64,000 nt of DNA from Pelagibius litoralis. Lineage in GTDB: Bacteria; Pseudomonadota; Alphaproteobacteria; Kiloniellales; Kiloniellaceae. The position numbers and the translations under genes are program-made. Below are positions 18,121 to 26,470 of the stretch, piece by piece. The notes below the pieces were generated by a model that was given only the letters and a program-made list of their open reading frames with translations, made no database searches and had not been told where the DNA came from. The stretch is taken from the NCBI RefSeq assembly GCF_011683915.1, contig NZ_JAAQPH010000022.1, positions 1 through 64,000 of the forward strand, read 5' to 3'. The stretch's first letter is position 1, and each line of letters starts with the position of its first letter.

Positions 18121-19091
18121 GCGATGAATCTGCAGGGGGGCTTGCGGTCCGCCATCTCACCAAGCACTTCCGGCTTGGCGGCCTTTTGAGCGGGAAGCGG
18201 CAGGTAATCCAGGCCGTGACGGATGTTTCTCTCGATGTCCCGCCGGGGGAAAGTGTCGGCCTGGTCGGTGAATCCGGTTGCGGAAAATCGACCGTGTCAC
18301 GGGCCATTCTGCGCCTTACGGAACCGGACGCGGGTGAGGTGGTCTTCGACGGTGTTGATATCCGCCAGGCGTCGCGTGCAGCCTTGCGCAAGTTACGGCA
18401 GCGCCTGCAGTTCATTTTTCAAGACCCCTATTCCTCGCTGAACCAAAGGCGCAGCATCCGCAAAACGCTGGAGGAACCGCTGAGGGTCCACCGCCTCGGC
18501 ACCCGGGCCGAGATTCGCGAGAAGGCCGAGGCGGCGATCGCCGAAGTCGGCCTTCCGCTGGAGGCCTTGGACCGCTATCCGCATGAATTCTCCGGTGGTC
18601 AGCGCCAACGCATCGGGATCGCCAGGGCGCTGGTGCTCAATCCTGAACTGGTTGTCGCCGATGAGCCGGTCTCGGCCCTCGACGTTTCTGTACAGGCGCA
18701 GATCCTGACCCTCCTGGACAAGCTGAAGGCGCAGCGCGGCCTCTCCTTTCTTTTCGTCTCTCATGACCTTGGTGTGGTTCGCCATTTCTGCGGCTCGGTC
18801 TGCGTCATGTATCTCGGCCGTATCGTCGAGACCGGGCCGACGAAGGAGGTGCTGGATGCGCCGGCACATCCCTACACGCAGCTGCTGCGTGAATCTTCAC
18901 CGGTGCCGGATCCCACCCGGCGTTTGACCCTTATCAAGAACGAGGGCGAGATTCCTTCGCCTGCAGACCCTCCGAGGGGCTGTGCTTTCCATACCCGCTG
19001 TCCGCACCGGATGCCGGTTTGCGGCGAGCGGTTGCCGGAACTCAAGGCCCAGGCGCCGGGGCGCAAAGTCGCCTGCCACCTCTTCGATTGA
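18117..19091 (+). CDS. ABC transporter ATP-binding protein, DppF-like
   Basis: From the ATG overlapping the previous stop (ATGA) the protein is 324 residues long, with Walker A (GESGCGKST), signature (FSGGQRQRIGIARAL), Walker B (LVVADEPVSALD) and the C-terminal DppF cysteine segment (GCAFHTRCPHRMPVC). The reading frame stays open much further upstream, but only as a shadow of the preceding ATPase gene. It completes the five-part importer. Confidence 0.93.
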   Translation: MSDESAGGLAVRHLTKHFRLGGLLSGKRQVIQAVTDVSLDVPPGESVGLVGESGCGKSTVSRAILRLTEPDAGEVVFDGVDIRQASRAALRKLRQRLQFIFQDPYSSLNQRRSIRKTLEEPLRVHRLGTRAEIREKAEAAIAEVGLPLEALDRYPHEFSGGQRQRIGIARALVLNPELVVADEPVSALDVSVQAQILTLLDKLKAQRGLSFLFVSHDLGVVRHFCGSVCVMYLGRIVETGPTKEVLDAPAHPYTQLLRESSPVPDPTRRLTLIKNEGEIPSPADPPRGCAFHTRCPHRMPVCGERLPELKAQAPGRKVACHLFD

Positions 19092-19103
19092 AGGTCAGGG
19101 CAG

Positions 19104-20441
19104 GTGTACATTACCCAGGTTCTCGCGGACTACGTACAGAGCCAGACCAGGGAGGCTTTGTCACCGGAGGCGCGGGAAGGGGCGTTGCGCTGCATCCTCG
19201 ATCTGATGGCGGCGGCGGTTGCCGGGTTTCCGGTGCAGAGTACCGCCCGGGCGCGACAGGTGGCCCCTATGCTTTTCGGCGAGGGGACAGCCGCGATCTG
19301 GTTGTCCGATCTCAAGACGACGCTGCCGGGGGCGGTGTTTTGCAATGCCGCCGCCGCCTCTGCACTCGATCTCGATGATGGACATCGGCTGGCGCGGGGG
19401 CATCCCGGCGCCGCCGTGATTCCGGCTGCCTTTGCGGTGGCAGCGGAGACCGATGCGACGGCGGATCAACTGCTGGGCGCCATCGCTGTGGGCTATCAGG
19501 TCGCTGTCGGGGTTGCCGCGGCGCGCGGCTCCTATGCGCGTTCCGGCATGTGGTGCGGCTTCGGGGCGGTTGCCGCCGCCGGGTATCTGCGGCATACGCC
19601 ACCGGAGCAGCTCTCCCATGCGCTGGCGATCGCTGGGATGACGGCCCCCAACCTCCTGAGCGTTGGCGATGGGTCGTCTTTTCCGGCGCCGCTGGGCAAC
19701 GATGTGAAGGAGGGCATCGCCTGGGCGACGGCCAATGCCGTTACGGCGCTCTGCCTGGCCGAGGCCGGCCTGACCGGTCCCTTGGATATGCTCGACCATG
19801 CCCCTCACTATGCGCGCCAAAAGATAGCGGACAGCTTGGCAGGATCGCCGGCAATATGCTCGACCTACTTCAAGCCGTTCTGCTGTTGCCGGCATGTCCA
19901 CGCGCCCGTCGATGCTCTTGAAGCCTTGATCCTGGGGAACGCGCTGTCGCCGCGGGAAATCGTGGCGGTCGAGGTGTACACCTACGGGGGCGCCTTGCGG
20001 CTTTCGAATCGCCCCGAGCCGGAAAACCTGATCGATGTGCAGTACAGCATACCCTACTGCCTGGGCTTAGCGGCCCTGGTTGGGAGTGACGCCTTCTTAC
20101 CGTTGGAGGAAGCAGTGCTGAATCGACTTGAGGTGACAGCCTTTGCCAGGAAAGTGAGCCTTCACCTGGACCCGGAGATCGACAACCGCTTCCCGGCCGA
20201 AAGTCTCGCCCGCGTGGTCGTGAAAACGGCGACAGCCAGTTTCGAATCGCCGCTGACGGCGCCGCGCGGCGAAGCGTCGAATCCACTGTCCTGGCAAGAT
20301 CTCCAAGGCAAGTTTCGGCATGCATCGCGGCGGATGATGACTTCGAGGCAGCAACAGGACCTGCTCGACGCTGTCGGACGATTGCGAGAAGGAGATCTCG
20401 TTACCTTGAGGAAGATTCTCCAACGGCCCCTTGGGTGCTGA
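19104..20441 (+). CDS. MmgE/PrpD family protein
   Basis: The 445-residue protein matches the MmgE/PrpD fold in length and motifs: an all-helical N-terminal domain with the conserved dimer region (ALDLDDGHRLARGHPGAAVI) and a C-terminal lid. Known members include 2-methylcitrate dehydratase, cis-aconitate decarboxylase and iminodisuccinate epimerase, so it may act on the keto acid or iminodiacid formed by the upstream oxidases. The start is a GTG at 19104, twelve bases after the ATPase stop, so it is very likely the last gene of the operon. Confidence 0.88.
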   Translation: MYITQVLADYVQSQTREALSPEAREGALRCILDLMAAAVAGFPVQSTARARQVAPMLFGEGTAAIWLSDLKTTLPGAVFCNAAAASALDLDDGHRLARGHPGAAVIPAAFAVAAETDATADQLLGAIAVGYQVAVGVAAARGSYARSGMWCGFGAVAAAGYLRHTPPEQLSHALAIAGMTAPNLLSVGDGSSFPAPLGNDVKEGIAWATANAVTALCLAEAGLTGPLDMLDHAPHYARQKIADSLAGSPAICSTYFKPFCCCRHVHAPVDALEALILGNALSPREIVAVEVYTYGGALRLSNRPEPENLIDVQYSIPYCLGLAALVGSDAFLPLEEAVLNRLEVTAFARKVSLHLDPEIDNRFPAESLARVVVKTATASFESPLTAPRGEASNPLSWQDLQGKFRHASRRMMTSRQQQDLLDAVGRLREGDLVTLRKILQRPLGC

Positions 20442-20950
20442 GACCGGCTGGATCGGAACATAGCAAGTGGCAGATATCCGGTCGATCATGGTCAATTTGA
20501 GAGGGAATCGGTGCCGTTGAGTTTTTTGTTCTGGCTGCGGTCCTAGGTTGCTTGCCGGGGATGAGACGCAATGGCCATCCCGACAGGCCTAAATAACTGG
20601 ATTCGCTGATTTCTTAAGCACTCAAAAATCATCAGATTGATGTTGCAAGAGAATGTCGTTTTCTATGGTTGTGGGCCCCTGATCACATCCATATTCTTGT
20701 TCGGTAAAGGTGGTTGCGTGCCCCTGAATCCAACCTAAACCAACGTCATCCAACGGTCGACAGCGACCGATTCGTCGACTCAATGGCCTATAGCTGACCT
20801 CTTCCGCTTCGGTCTTGAGTTCCGCCTTTGACAGTAAGGGATCATCGTCGATCCAGCCTGTTTCCTTTATCGGTGGATTGACCCGGATCAACGACGGTGC
20901 TGCCGGCGGGCTTCATAGAAGCGGAGTACGGATCGGGGGGCGGGAATACA
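20442..20950. other. Intergenic region carrying a dispersed repeat
   Basis: I see no gene here. The stretch holds the dispersed repeat (20647-20724) and, directly after it, a degraded tRNA-like tail (cccctgaatcca). This marks the boundary between the opine-type island and the metallo-hydrolase/arsenic module. Confidence 0.5.
20647..20724. repeat. Dispersed repeat, copy at 20.6 kb
   Basis: These 78 bases align without gaps to 36296-36373 with eight mismatches by my count, including an exact block around gatcacatccatatt and another around cggtaaaggtg. A diverged relative lies at 7827-7869. In both close copies the repeat ends in a C-run followed by a degraded or intact tRNA-fMet-like tail. Confidence 0.8.
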
Positions 20951-21880
20951 ATGAGAATGACGAGAAGATCGATCCAACTGCTGGCCTGGGGCGGCGGCCT
21001 ATTATTGCTGTTCGCGACGCCGGCCCTGGCGTTGGAGGTGCAGCCGGTCGCTGAAGGCGTCTATGCGCTGGTCGGTGAGAAGGAGCAGCGTTCTTCAGAA
21101 AATCTCGCCAACAACGCGACCTTTGGCGTGGTGGTGACCGACGAGGGCGTGGTGCTGGTCGACCCGGGCGGCAGCCGGCGCGGCGCTGAGGAGATCGACC
21201 GGGTCATTCTGGGCCTGACGGATCAGCCGGTGAAGGTCGTCATCAACACCGGGGGACAGGATCACCGCTGGCTCGGCAACGGCTATTGGCGGGCGAAGGG
21301 TGCCAGGGTCATCGCTTCCGCGGCCGCGGTGGCCGATCAGCGCGAGCGGGCCTCGATGCAGATGACAGTCCTGCGCGAGCTGCTCGGAGCTGCTCTGGAG
21401 GGTACCGAGCAAGCCTTTGCCGATGAGGTGTTCGAGGACACCTATGCCTTCACCCTCGGCGGTGAGCGCTTCGAACTGAAGCACGCCGGCCCCGCGCACA
21501 CCCCGGGCGACAGCTATGTCTGGCTGCCCGGGCGGCGGGTCGTCTTCACTGGCGACATCGTCTATGTGGAGCGCCTGCTCGGGGTCGGCCCGCAGTCCAG
21601 TTCCCGGCTCTGGCTGCAGGCTTTCGAGGCGGTGGCCGCCCTCGATCCCTTGCATGTCGTGCCCGGCCACGGCCACCTGGCCACCCTGGGGCAGGCCCGG
21701 GCGGAGACCTACGACTACCTCGTCAACCTGCGGGACCGGATGCGGGCCTACATCGATGCCGGCGGCGACATGATCGGCTCAGTCGAGGTTGACCAGTCGG
21801 CCTTCGCCCACCTGGAGCAGTTCGACGCCCTGGCGGGCCGCAATGCCCAGCAGGTGTTCTCGGAGATGGAATGGGAGTGA
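20951..21880 (+). CDS. Secreted metallo-beta-lactamase-fold protein with altered metal motif
   Basis: From the ATG at 20951 (preceded by a GGGGGGCGGGA purine run) the protein is 309 residues with a clear signal peptide ending TPALALE. The fold is metallo-beta-lactamase-like: a central GDS/GDI-type strand (VVFTGDIVYVE) and a late HVVPGHGH. The usual HxHxDH metal motif is replaced by NTGGQDHRWLGN, keeping the DH but losing the first two histidines. A variant metal site or loss of hydrolase activity is possible. The gene lies in front of the arsenic operon on the same strand, with the divergent membrane-protein gene between. Confidence 0.8.
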   Translation: MRMTRRSIQLLAWGGGLLLLFATPALALEVQPVAEGVYALVGEKEQRSSENLANNATFGVVVTDEGVVLVDPGGSRRGAEEIDRVILGLTDQPVKVVINTGGQDHRWLGNGYWRAKGARVIASAAAVADQRERASMQMTVLRELLGAALEGTEQAFADEVFEDTYAFTLGGERFELKHAGPAHTPGDSYVWLPGRRVVFTGDIVYVERLLGVGPQSSSRLWLQAFEAVAALDPLHVVPGHGHLATLGQARAETYDYLVNLRDRMRAYIDAGGDMIGSVEVDQSAFAHLEQFDALAGRNAQQVFSEMEWE

Positions 21881-21910
21881 GCCGCCAGGGCGCCGCCGGC
21901 GAAGGCTGCT

Positions 21911-22519
21911 TCACTGATTCTGGCCCCAAAGCCAGCGGGCCGATGACCGGCCGGCCTCGGCCGCAATGAGCATGCCGGCAGCGGCAAGGATGACCGAAGC
22001 CAAGGGTCTTCCGTCGCAGGCAAGGGCGAGTCCCTGGCCCAGCAGCCAGGGGCCGTGGAAGAACCCGTAGAAGGGCGCGATCCAGAACAGGGCGGCCACG
22101 ATTAGATAGGGGGCGGCTTCTCTCATCCGTGGCGCCCGGTTGGCTGTCGCTGTGAGCCAGGAGGTGGCGAAGGCGCCGAGAAGGGCTATGGAGATCTTCC
22201 AGGGCACCAGAGGGCTGCAGACAAAGGCCTGGATCTGCGGCAGGAAGGCGGCGGCAAGGCTGAGCCCTGCGGCCGAGGCGGCGACCTCGACGGCCGGCCT
22301 TACCCAGGAGGCTCGTCGAAACAGGCTGTGCTCCCATGGCAATCGGCGCCCCAGTGAGAGGCCGCTGCCCACCAGAAGCAGGGTGGCGACCATTGCGAGC
22401 AACAGGGGCCAGCGCCATTCCAGCGCGCCGGCGATGCCGACCCCGAGCAGCGCCGCGAGGAAGATCCCCGCGCCGAGAAATCCTTCCTTCAGACCGGCTT
22501 TCCAATGCCCTTGCGCCAA
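21911..22519 (-). CDS. Integral membrane protein divergent from arsR, function unknown
   Basis: The frame ending at 21911 stays open into arsR. The likely start is the TTG at 22519 (LAQGHWKAGLKEGFLG), giving 202 residues with about six hydrophobic segments. The alternative longer start would run backwards through the arsR coding sequence. I do not recognise the family. It faces away from arsR across one shared palindromic operator, so it is probably controlled by arsenic together with the operon; a role in arsenical transport is only inference. Confidence 0.6.
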   Translation of the reverse strand: MAQGHWKAGLKEGFLGAGIFLAALLGVGIAGALEWRWPLLLAMVATLLLVGSGLSLGRRLPWEHSLFRRASWVRPAVEVAASAAGLSLAAAFLPQIQAFVCSPLVPWKISIALLGAFATSWLTATANRAPRMREAAPYLIVAALFWIAPFYGFFHGPWLLGQGLALACDGRPLASVILAAAGMLIAAEAGRSSARWLWGQNQ

Positions 22520-22530
22520 GATTTCCGCCC

Positions 22531-22563
22531 TGCTATTCGTAATTCGACGAATAACGAATAGCA
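22531..22563. promoter_or_regulatory. Probable ArsR operator in the divergent promoter region
   Basis: Perfect 10-base inverted repeat: tgctattcgt at 22531-22540 and acgaatagca at 22554-22563, with further internal attcg/cgaat symmetry. It is AT-rich against a GC-rich background and sits 10 bases before the arsR ATG and 11 bases from the proposed start of the divergent membrane-protein gene. This is the expected place for an ArsR/SmtB-type repressor to control both. Confidence 0.65.
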
Positions 22564-22573
22564 GGAGCGCCGA

Positions 22574-22927
22574 ATGGCTGTCAAACCCGCGCGAAAGCTG
22601 CCGGCAGGGTCCTCCGGTGAGACGGACTCCCTCGACGCCGAGGGTATTGCAATGCTGGCCAAGGCCCTGGCGCACCCCGCCCGGGTCAAGGTCGTGGATA
22701 CGCTGCTGCGCCGCCGCAGCTGCATCGGCTGCGACATTGTCGAGGAGATCGGCCTGGCCGCCTCTACCACCTCGGAGCACCTGCGTATCCTGAAGGAAGC
22801 CGGCCTGATCGTCGGCGAGATCGCCCGGCCGCGGGTCTGCTATTCCCTAAATCCCGAGGCCGTCGCACCGCTGCGTGCGTTCCTGCAGCTTGTCGAGGCC
22901 GCGCCTGCACCGGCCTTTTCGGAGTAG
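22574..22927 (+). CDS. arsR: ArsR-family arsenic-responsive repressor
   Basis: The 117-residue winged-helix protein has the ArsR/SmtB recognition region (GLAASTTSEHLRILKEAGLI) and a cysteine pair (Cys50 and Cys53, SCIGC) in the position where these repressors often bind As(III). Arsenite binding would release it from the palindrome just upstream. It is the first gene of acr3-arsC-arsC2-arsH and is followed by acr3 after six bases. Confidence 0.92.
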   Translation: MAVKPARKLPAGSSGETDSLDAEGIAMLAKALAHPARVKVVDTLLRRRSCIGCDIVEEIGLAASTTSEHLRILKEAGLIVGEIARPRVCYSLNPEAVAPLRAFLQLVEAAPAPAFSE

Positions 22928-22933
22928 ATTTGC

Positions 22934-24025
22934 ATGTCCGCCTTTGAACGTTATCTCTCCCTGTGGGTTGCCCTCTGCATTGTCGCGGGCATCATCCTGG
23001 GAAATCTCCTCCCCGGCGTCTTCGAGGTCGTCTCGAGTTGGGAGTACGCCTCGGTCAACCTCGTCGTCGCGGTCCTGATCTGGGCCATGGTCTACCCCAT
23101 GATGGTGGCGGTCGACTTCGGGAGTCTCAAGAACGTCCACCGGCGCCCCAAGGGGCTCGTCATCACGGTGGTGGTGAACTGGCTCATCAAGCCCTTCACC
23201 ATGGCGGCGCTCGGCGTGCTCTTTTTCGAGCACATCTTCGCCGGCCTGATCGACCCGGCTGACGCCGGCCAATACATCGCCGGCCTGATTCTGCTGGGCG
23301 CGGCGCCCTGCACGGCGATGGTCTTTGTCTGGTCGCAGCTGACCCGGGGAGACGCTAACTACACCCTGGTCCAGGTGTCGCTGAACGACATCATCATGGT
23401 CTTCGCCTTCGCGCCGATCGTCGCCCTTCTTCTTGGCGTCACCGACCTGCAGGTCCCGTGGCAGACGCTGCTGCTCTCGGTCGTTCTCTACGTGGTCATT
23501 CCGCTGACTGCGGGGGCCATAACGCGGACCGCCCTGGTCCGGCATGCCAACGGCGCCGGCGGGGAGGCGGCGGTCAGCCGCTTCACGGCCGGGGTGAAGC
23601 CATTCTCGATCCTGGGTCTCTTGGCCACCGTGGTGCTGCTGTTCGGCTTCCAGGGGCAAGTAATCCTGGAGCGGCCGCTGCTGATCGCGCTGATCGCCGT
23701 GCCGCTGCTGATCCAGTCCTATGGAATTTTCGTTATTGCCTACGCCGCGGCCTGGGCCTGGCGCGTGCCGCACAATGTCGCGGCGCCCTGCGCACTGATC
23801 GGCACCTCGAACTTCTTCGAGTTGGCGGTCGCCGTGGCGATCGGCCTCTTCGGCCTCAACTCCGGCGCGGCGCTGGTGACGGTGGTGGGCGTTCTCGTCG
23901 AGGTGCCCGTGATGTTGTCCCTGGTCGCCTTGGCCAACCGCACAACGAGATATTTCCCCGTTCAGCACGAGGCCTCGTCGGGATCAGCGCCCATCGCTCT
24001 GCACGCTCAGGAGAAGCGTCGATAA
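22934..24025 (+). CDS. acr3: ACR3-type arsenite efflux permease
   Basis: The 363-residue protein has about ten membrane helices and ACR3 family hallmarks, including the conserved cysteine in [15 protein letters not shown] and [19 protein letters not shown]. It pumps As(III) out of the cell, probably using the proton gradient. It lies six bases after arsR, and its stop (TAA, 24023-24025) overlaps the proposed AUA start of arsC. Confidence 0.95.
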   Translation: MSAFERYLSLWVALCIVAGIILGNLLPGVFEVVSSWEYASVNLVVAVLIWAMVYPMMVAVDFGSLKNVHRRPKGLVITVVVNWLIKPFTMAALGVLFFEHIFAGLIDPADAGQYIAGLILLGAAPCTAMVFVWSQLTRGDANYTLVQVSLNDIIMVFAFAPIVALLLGVTDLQVPWQTLLLSVVLYVVIPLTAGAITRTALVRHANGAGGEAAVSRFTAGVKPFSILGLLATVVLLFGFQGQVILERPLLIALIAVPLLIQSYGIFVIAYAAAWAWRVPHNVAAPCALIGTSNFFELAVAVAIGLFGLNSGAALVTVVGVLVEVPVMLSLVALANRTTRYFPVQHEASSGSAPIALHAQEKRR

Positions 24026-24891
24026 ACATCCTTTTCCTCTGTGTCGCCAATTCCGCACGCAGCCAGATGGCCGAGGGGCTGGCGCGCCACCTGCTCGGCG
24101 GGCAGGCAAGGGTGAGCAGCGCCGGCTCGGCGCCCTCCCAGGTCAACCCCTACGTGGTCGAGGCCATGGCCGAGATCGGCGTCGACATCTCGGGCCAGCA
24201 TTCGAAGTCGGTCGATGACATCGATCCGGGGAGTGTCGATCTCGTCGTCACGCTCTGCGCCGAGGAGGTCTGCCCGGTGCTGCCGGGCCGGGTCCGGCGC
24301 CTGCACTGGCCGATCTCCGATCCCGCCTCGAAAGACAGCTCGATTGCGCCAGAGGAAATGCGCCGGCGCTTCCGCACCGCGCGCGACCAGATCAAGGGGC
24401 GGATCGAGATCCTGAAAAGCCTGCTCGACGTGCCGCAGGGGCCGCCGTCGAACGAATTCCACGGCAGCGTCCGCGTCGCCGATCTGCCGGCCAGCGTGCG
24501 CTTCTATGCCTGGCTGCTCGGCACCTGGCCGAAAGAGTGGACGCATCGCTACGCCACCTTCATCCGCCCGGATCTCAATCTGAACTTCGTCCTGCTGGTG
24601 TCGGACGGTAAAGAACTGCATTACGACACGCTCTACCATCTCGGCATCGGCATGGCGGACCGCGATGCGGTGATCGACGCCTATCACAGCGCCATCGCTT
24701 TCGGCGCCCAGGTGGAGAAGCCGCCACGGACGACCTGGAAGGGCACGCCGCTGCATGAGCTGTGGCTGAACGACCCGGACGGCACGCTGATCGAGATCTA
24801 CGCGCGCCTGACCGAGGCCGAACTGGCCGTTAAGCCGGTGGACGAGATGCCGGTGTTCCTGGTCCCCGGCACGGAGCCGGCGGCGGCCTGA
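24022..24891 (+). CDS. arsC: Arsenate reductase (LMW phosphatase type) fused to a VOC/glyoxalase domain, proposed AUA start
   Basis: Residues 1-140 are a low-molecular-weight phosphatase-type arsenate reductase with the catalytic P-loop at the very N-terminus (Cys7-x5-Arg13, CVANSARSQ). Residues about 145-270 are a vicinal-oxygen-chelate/glyoxalase domain ([17 protein letters not shown], later YHLGIGM and [10 protein letters not shown] supplying His/Glu ligands). No ATG, GTG or TTG in frame precedes the P-loop within a sensible distance; the next ATG would delete the catalytic Cys. An AUA at 24022 gives exactly the expected [11 protein letters not shown] start, has AGGAG eight bases upstream and overlaps the acr3 stop (ATAA). 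The VOC part lacks the paired cysteines of ArsI C-As lyases. Confidence 0.85.
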   Translation: MNILFLCVANSARSQMAEGLARHLLGGQARVSSAGSAPSQVNPYVVEAMAEIGVDISGQHSKSVDDIDPGSVDLVVTLCAEEVCPVLPGRVRRLHWPISDPASKDSSIAPEEMRRRFRTARDQIKGRIEILKSLLDVPQGPPSNEFHGSVRVADLPASVRFYAWLLGTWPKEWTHRYATFIRPDLNLNFVLLVSDGKELHYDTLYHLGIGMADRDAVIDAYHSAIAFGAQVEKPPRTTWKGTPLHELWLNDPDGTLIEIYARLTEAELAVKPVDEMPVFLVPGTEPAAA

Positions 24892-24945
24892 AGGTGGCGT
24901 TGCTTTCGGCTGTCGGGCTCGAACGATTGTAGGGAAGGGAAACAG

Positions 24946-25365
24946 ATGATCGTCGTCTATCACAACCCGGATTGCGGGACCTTCCGCAACACACTTCAGA
25001 TCATCCGGGCGGCTGGCTATGATCCCGTGGTTATCGAGTACCTCAAGGAAGGCTGGACGAGGGTGCAACTGCTCGGACTCTTCGCCGCGGCGGATCTGAC
25101 TCCGCGCTCGGCCCTGCGCACGACCAAGTCGCCGGCGGAGGAACTCGGCCTGCTCGATCCCGCCGTCGATGACGAAACACTGCTGGCTGCCATGATCTAG
25201 TACCCGGTGCTGGTCAACCGCCCCATCGTCTGCTCCCCGAAAGGCGTGCGTCTCTGCCGGCCCAGCGAGGCGGTGCTGGATCTGCTCGAGCAGCTTCCGC
25301 CGGGCCCTTTTGCCAAGGAAGACGGTGAGCTCATCGTCGACGCGGAGGGGCGGCGCGTTGCCTGA
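24946..25365 (+). pseudogene. ArsC-like arsenate reductase (glutaredoxin type) interrupted by an in-frame amber codon
   Basis: The frame from ATG 24946 matches the thioredoxin-fold ArsC/Spx family (catalytic Cys10 in YHNPDCGTF). It stops at TAG 25198-25200 after AAMI, then continues in the same frame with the exact rest of the family ([20 protein letters not shown], then PSEAVLDLL) to TGA 25363-25365. One base change from a GAG or CAG codon would explain the amber. The 84-residue product would lack the C-terminal third, including the NRP segment and substrate-contacting Arg. No other frame damage is visible, so the mutation looks recent. Confidence 0.85.
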
Positions 25366-25894
25366 TCCGATCGAAACTCTCCCGAACCTCGACGACGCCA
25401 GCTTCCGCCAGGTCGAAAGGGGGCGTCTCCTACCCTCGGCGTCGAACACGAACTGGCCGCGAATTCTGCTGCTCCACGGCTCGCTCCGGAATCGCTCCTT
25501 CAGCCGGCTGGTGACCGAAGAAGCAGCGCGAATCCTTCGTCGCTTCGGTGCCGAGACCCGCACCTTCAACCTCTCCGGTCTGCCGCTGCCCGACGATGCA
25601 GCCTGGCTTGGGTTGGTCCCCCGACAGTATTCCAGCGGCGGCAAGGAACGGATCGGGCGAATATCGAAACGTGGAGACGACTATCTGGGAAAGCTCCTGG
25701 TTCATGGCGCGCGAACAGTTCTGCTGTGGTCCAGGCGTAAAAAGGAGGGACGGTCGCGATGGCAGGAAGCCCTGCGCGCGCGCCGGCCCACAAATGTCGT
25801 TCTGGTGGCTATGGCCAACAAGACGGCCCGTGTTGTGTGGGCAATGCTCAGCCGAGGCGAAACATTCCGGGCCGAGGCTCGCGCGGCCGCATAA
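25358..25894 (+). pseudogene. arsH 5' fragment joined in frame to an IS110-family transposase 3' end
   Basis: A TTG at 25358 overlapping the arsC2 stop begins a typical ArsH N-terminus ([12 protein letters not shown], then [20 protein letters not shown] and [16 protein letters not shown]). At about 25598 the sequence switches, without frame loss, to the C-terminal domain of an IS110-family transposase ([20 protein letters not shown], later [20 protein letters not shown]). The chimera of about 178 residues lacks the ArsH flavin and NADPH parts. It could be translated, but no useful function is expected. The IS110 relic starts inside its gene, so the 5' part of the element was lost. Confidence 0.85.
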
Positions 25895-26100
25895 CGGACA
25901 GTGGAACGAACTCTATTGCGAGGGTGACGATGACTTGATGGCGAAACAGGGTGACCGGGACCGGCCAAACCCGAGGCATTGTCCGAGCTTTGAGCTCGCT
26001 AACGTGATGGGGCGTCGATCCTCGGATTCCATCAGGGCCCGCGGCAAAGACTATGCTGCACTGAAAGGCCGGATTAGATGACTGCAAACCCAGCCCGCTT
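25598..26100 (+). mobile_element. IS110-family 3' remnant
   Basis: The left part encodes the transposase_20 C-terminal domain ending at 25894. The remainder (25895 to about 26100) resembles the untranslated 3' tail that often follows IS110 transposases, with no gene of its own. The 5' half and any second end are missing. The element truncated arsH, and it is bordered on the right by the IS6 relic. Confidence 0.65.
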
Positions 26101-26155
26101 CTAATCATCAAAACCACTTGCAATCAGGGGGGCGTCCATAAATGTCAATGCCAGC

Positions 26156-26388
26156 GTCAGGAATGTGGACGTTGGTTCAACAACCGAGTGGAAAACTCGC
26201 ATCAGCCATTTCGAAGACGAGAGGGAGGGATGGCAAAATTTAGGGACATCAAGACCCTGCAGAAGTTCGCTTCCGTTCACGCCTTGATCCATAACCATTT
26301 CAACCTGGAACGTCACCTCAACCGCCGCGACATCTTCAAGCAGAACCGCTCAGCCGCCCTGGCCGAATGGCGTCAATTGGCAGCCTAA
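26156..26388 (+). pseudogene. IS6-family transposase C-terminal relic
   Basis: About 77 codons of the transposase end are left, from ECGRWFNNRVENSHQPF to the tail SAALAEWRQLAA. The sequence matches the ends of the relics at 35093-35626 and 43063-43473 nearly residue for residue, so these three come from one IS subgroup. The DDE aspartates and the helix-turn-helix are missing. Confidence 0.85.
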
Positions 26389-26470
26389 TGGCACCGATGC
26401 CTCCCACTTTAGAGACCGGTGCGCATTAGCCTGACACCACCAACGTTACTTTCCAGATCTAGCGATCCAA

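Noticed and set aside
22847-23968. Minus-strand 373-aa frame opposite acr3
   Set aside because: It is rich in His, Asp, Arg and Gln with no hydrophobic core, as expected for the antisense of a membrane-protein gene.
25198-25200. Amber codon as pyrrolysine or programmed readthrough
   Set aside because: No pyrrolysine genes or stem-loop signals are visible here, and ArsC needs no such residue at this place. A point mutation is simpler.
24007-25644. Minus-strand 545-aa frame across the arsC region
   Set aside because: It would cover arsC-VOC, arsC2 and arsH, all recognisable on the plus strand. Its composition (Arg, Asp, His, Gln rich) is typical of antisense translation.
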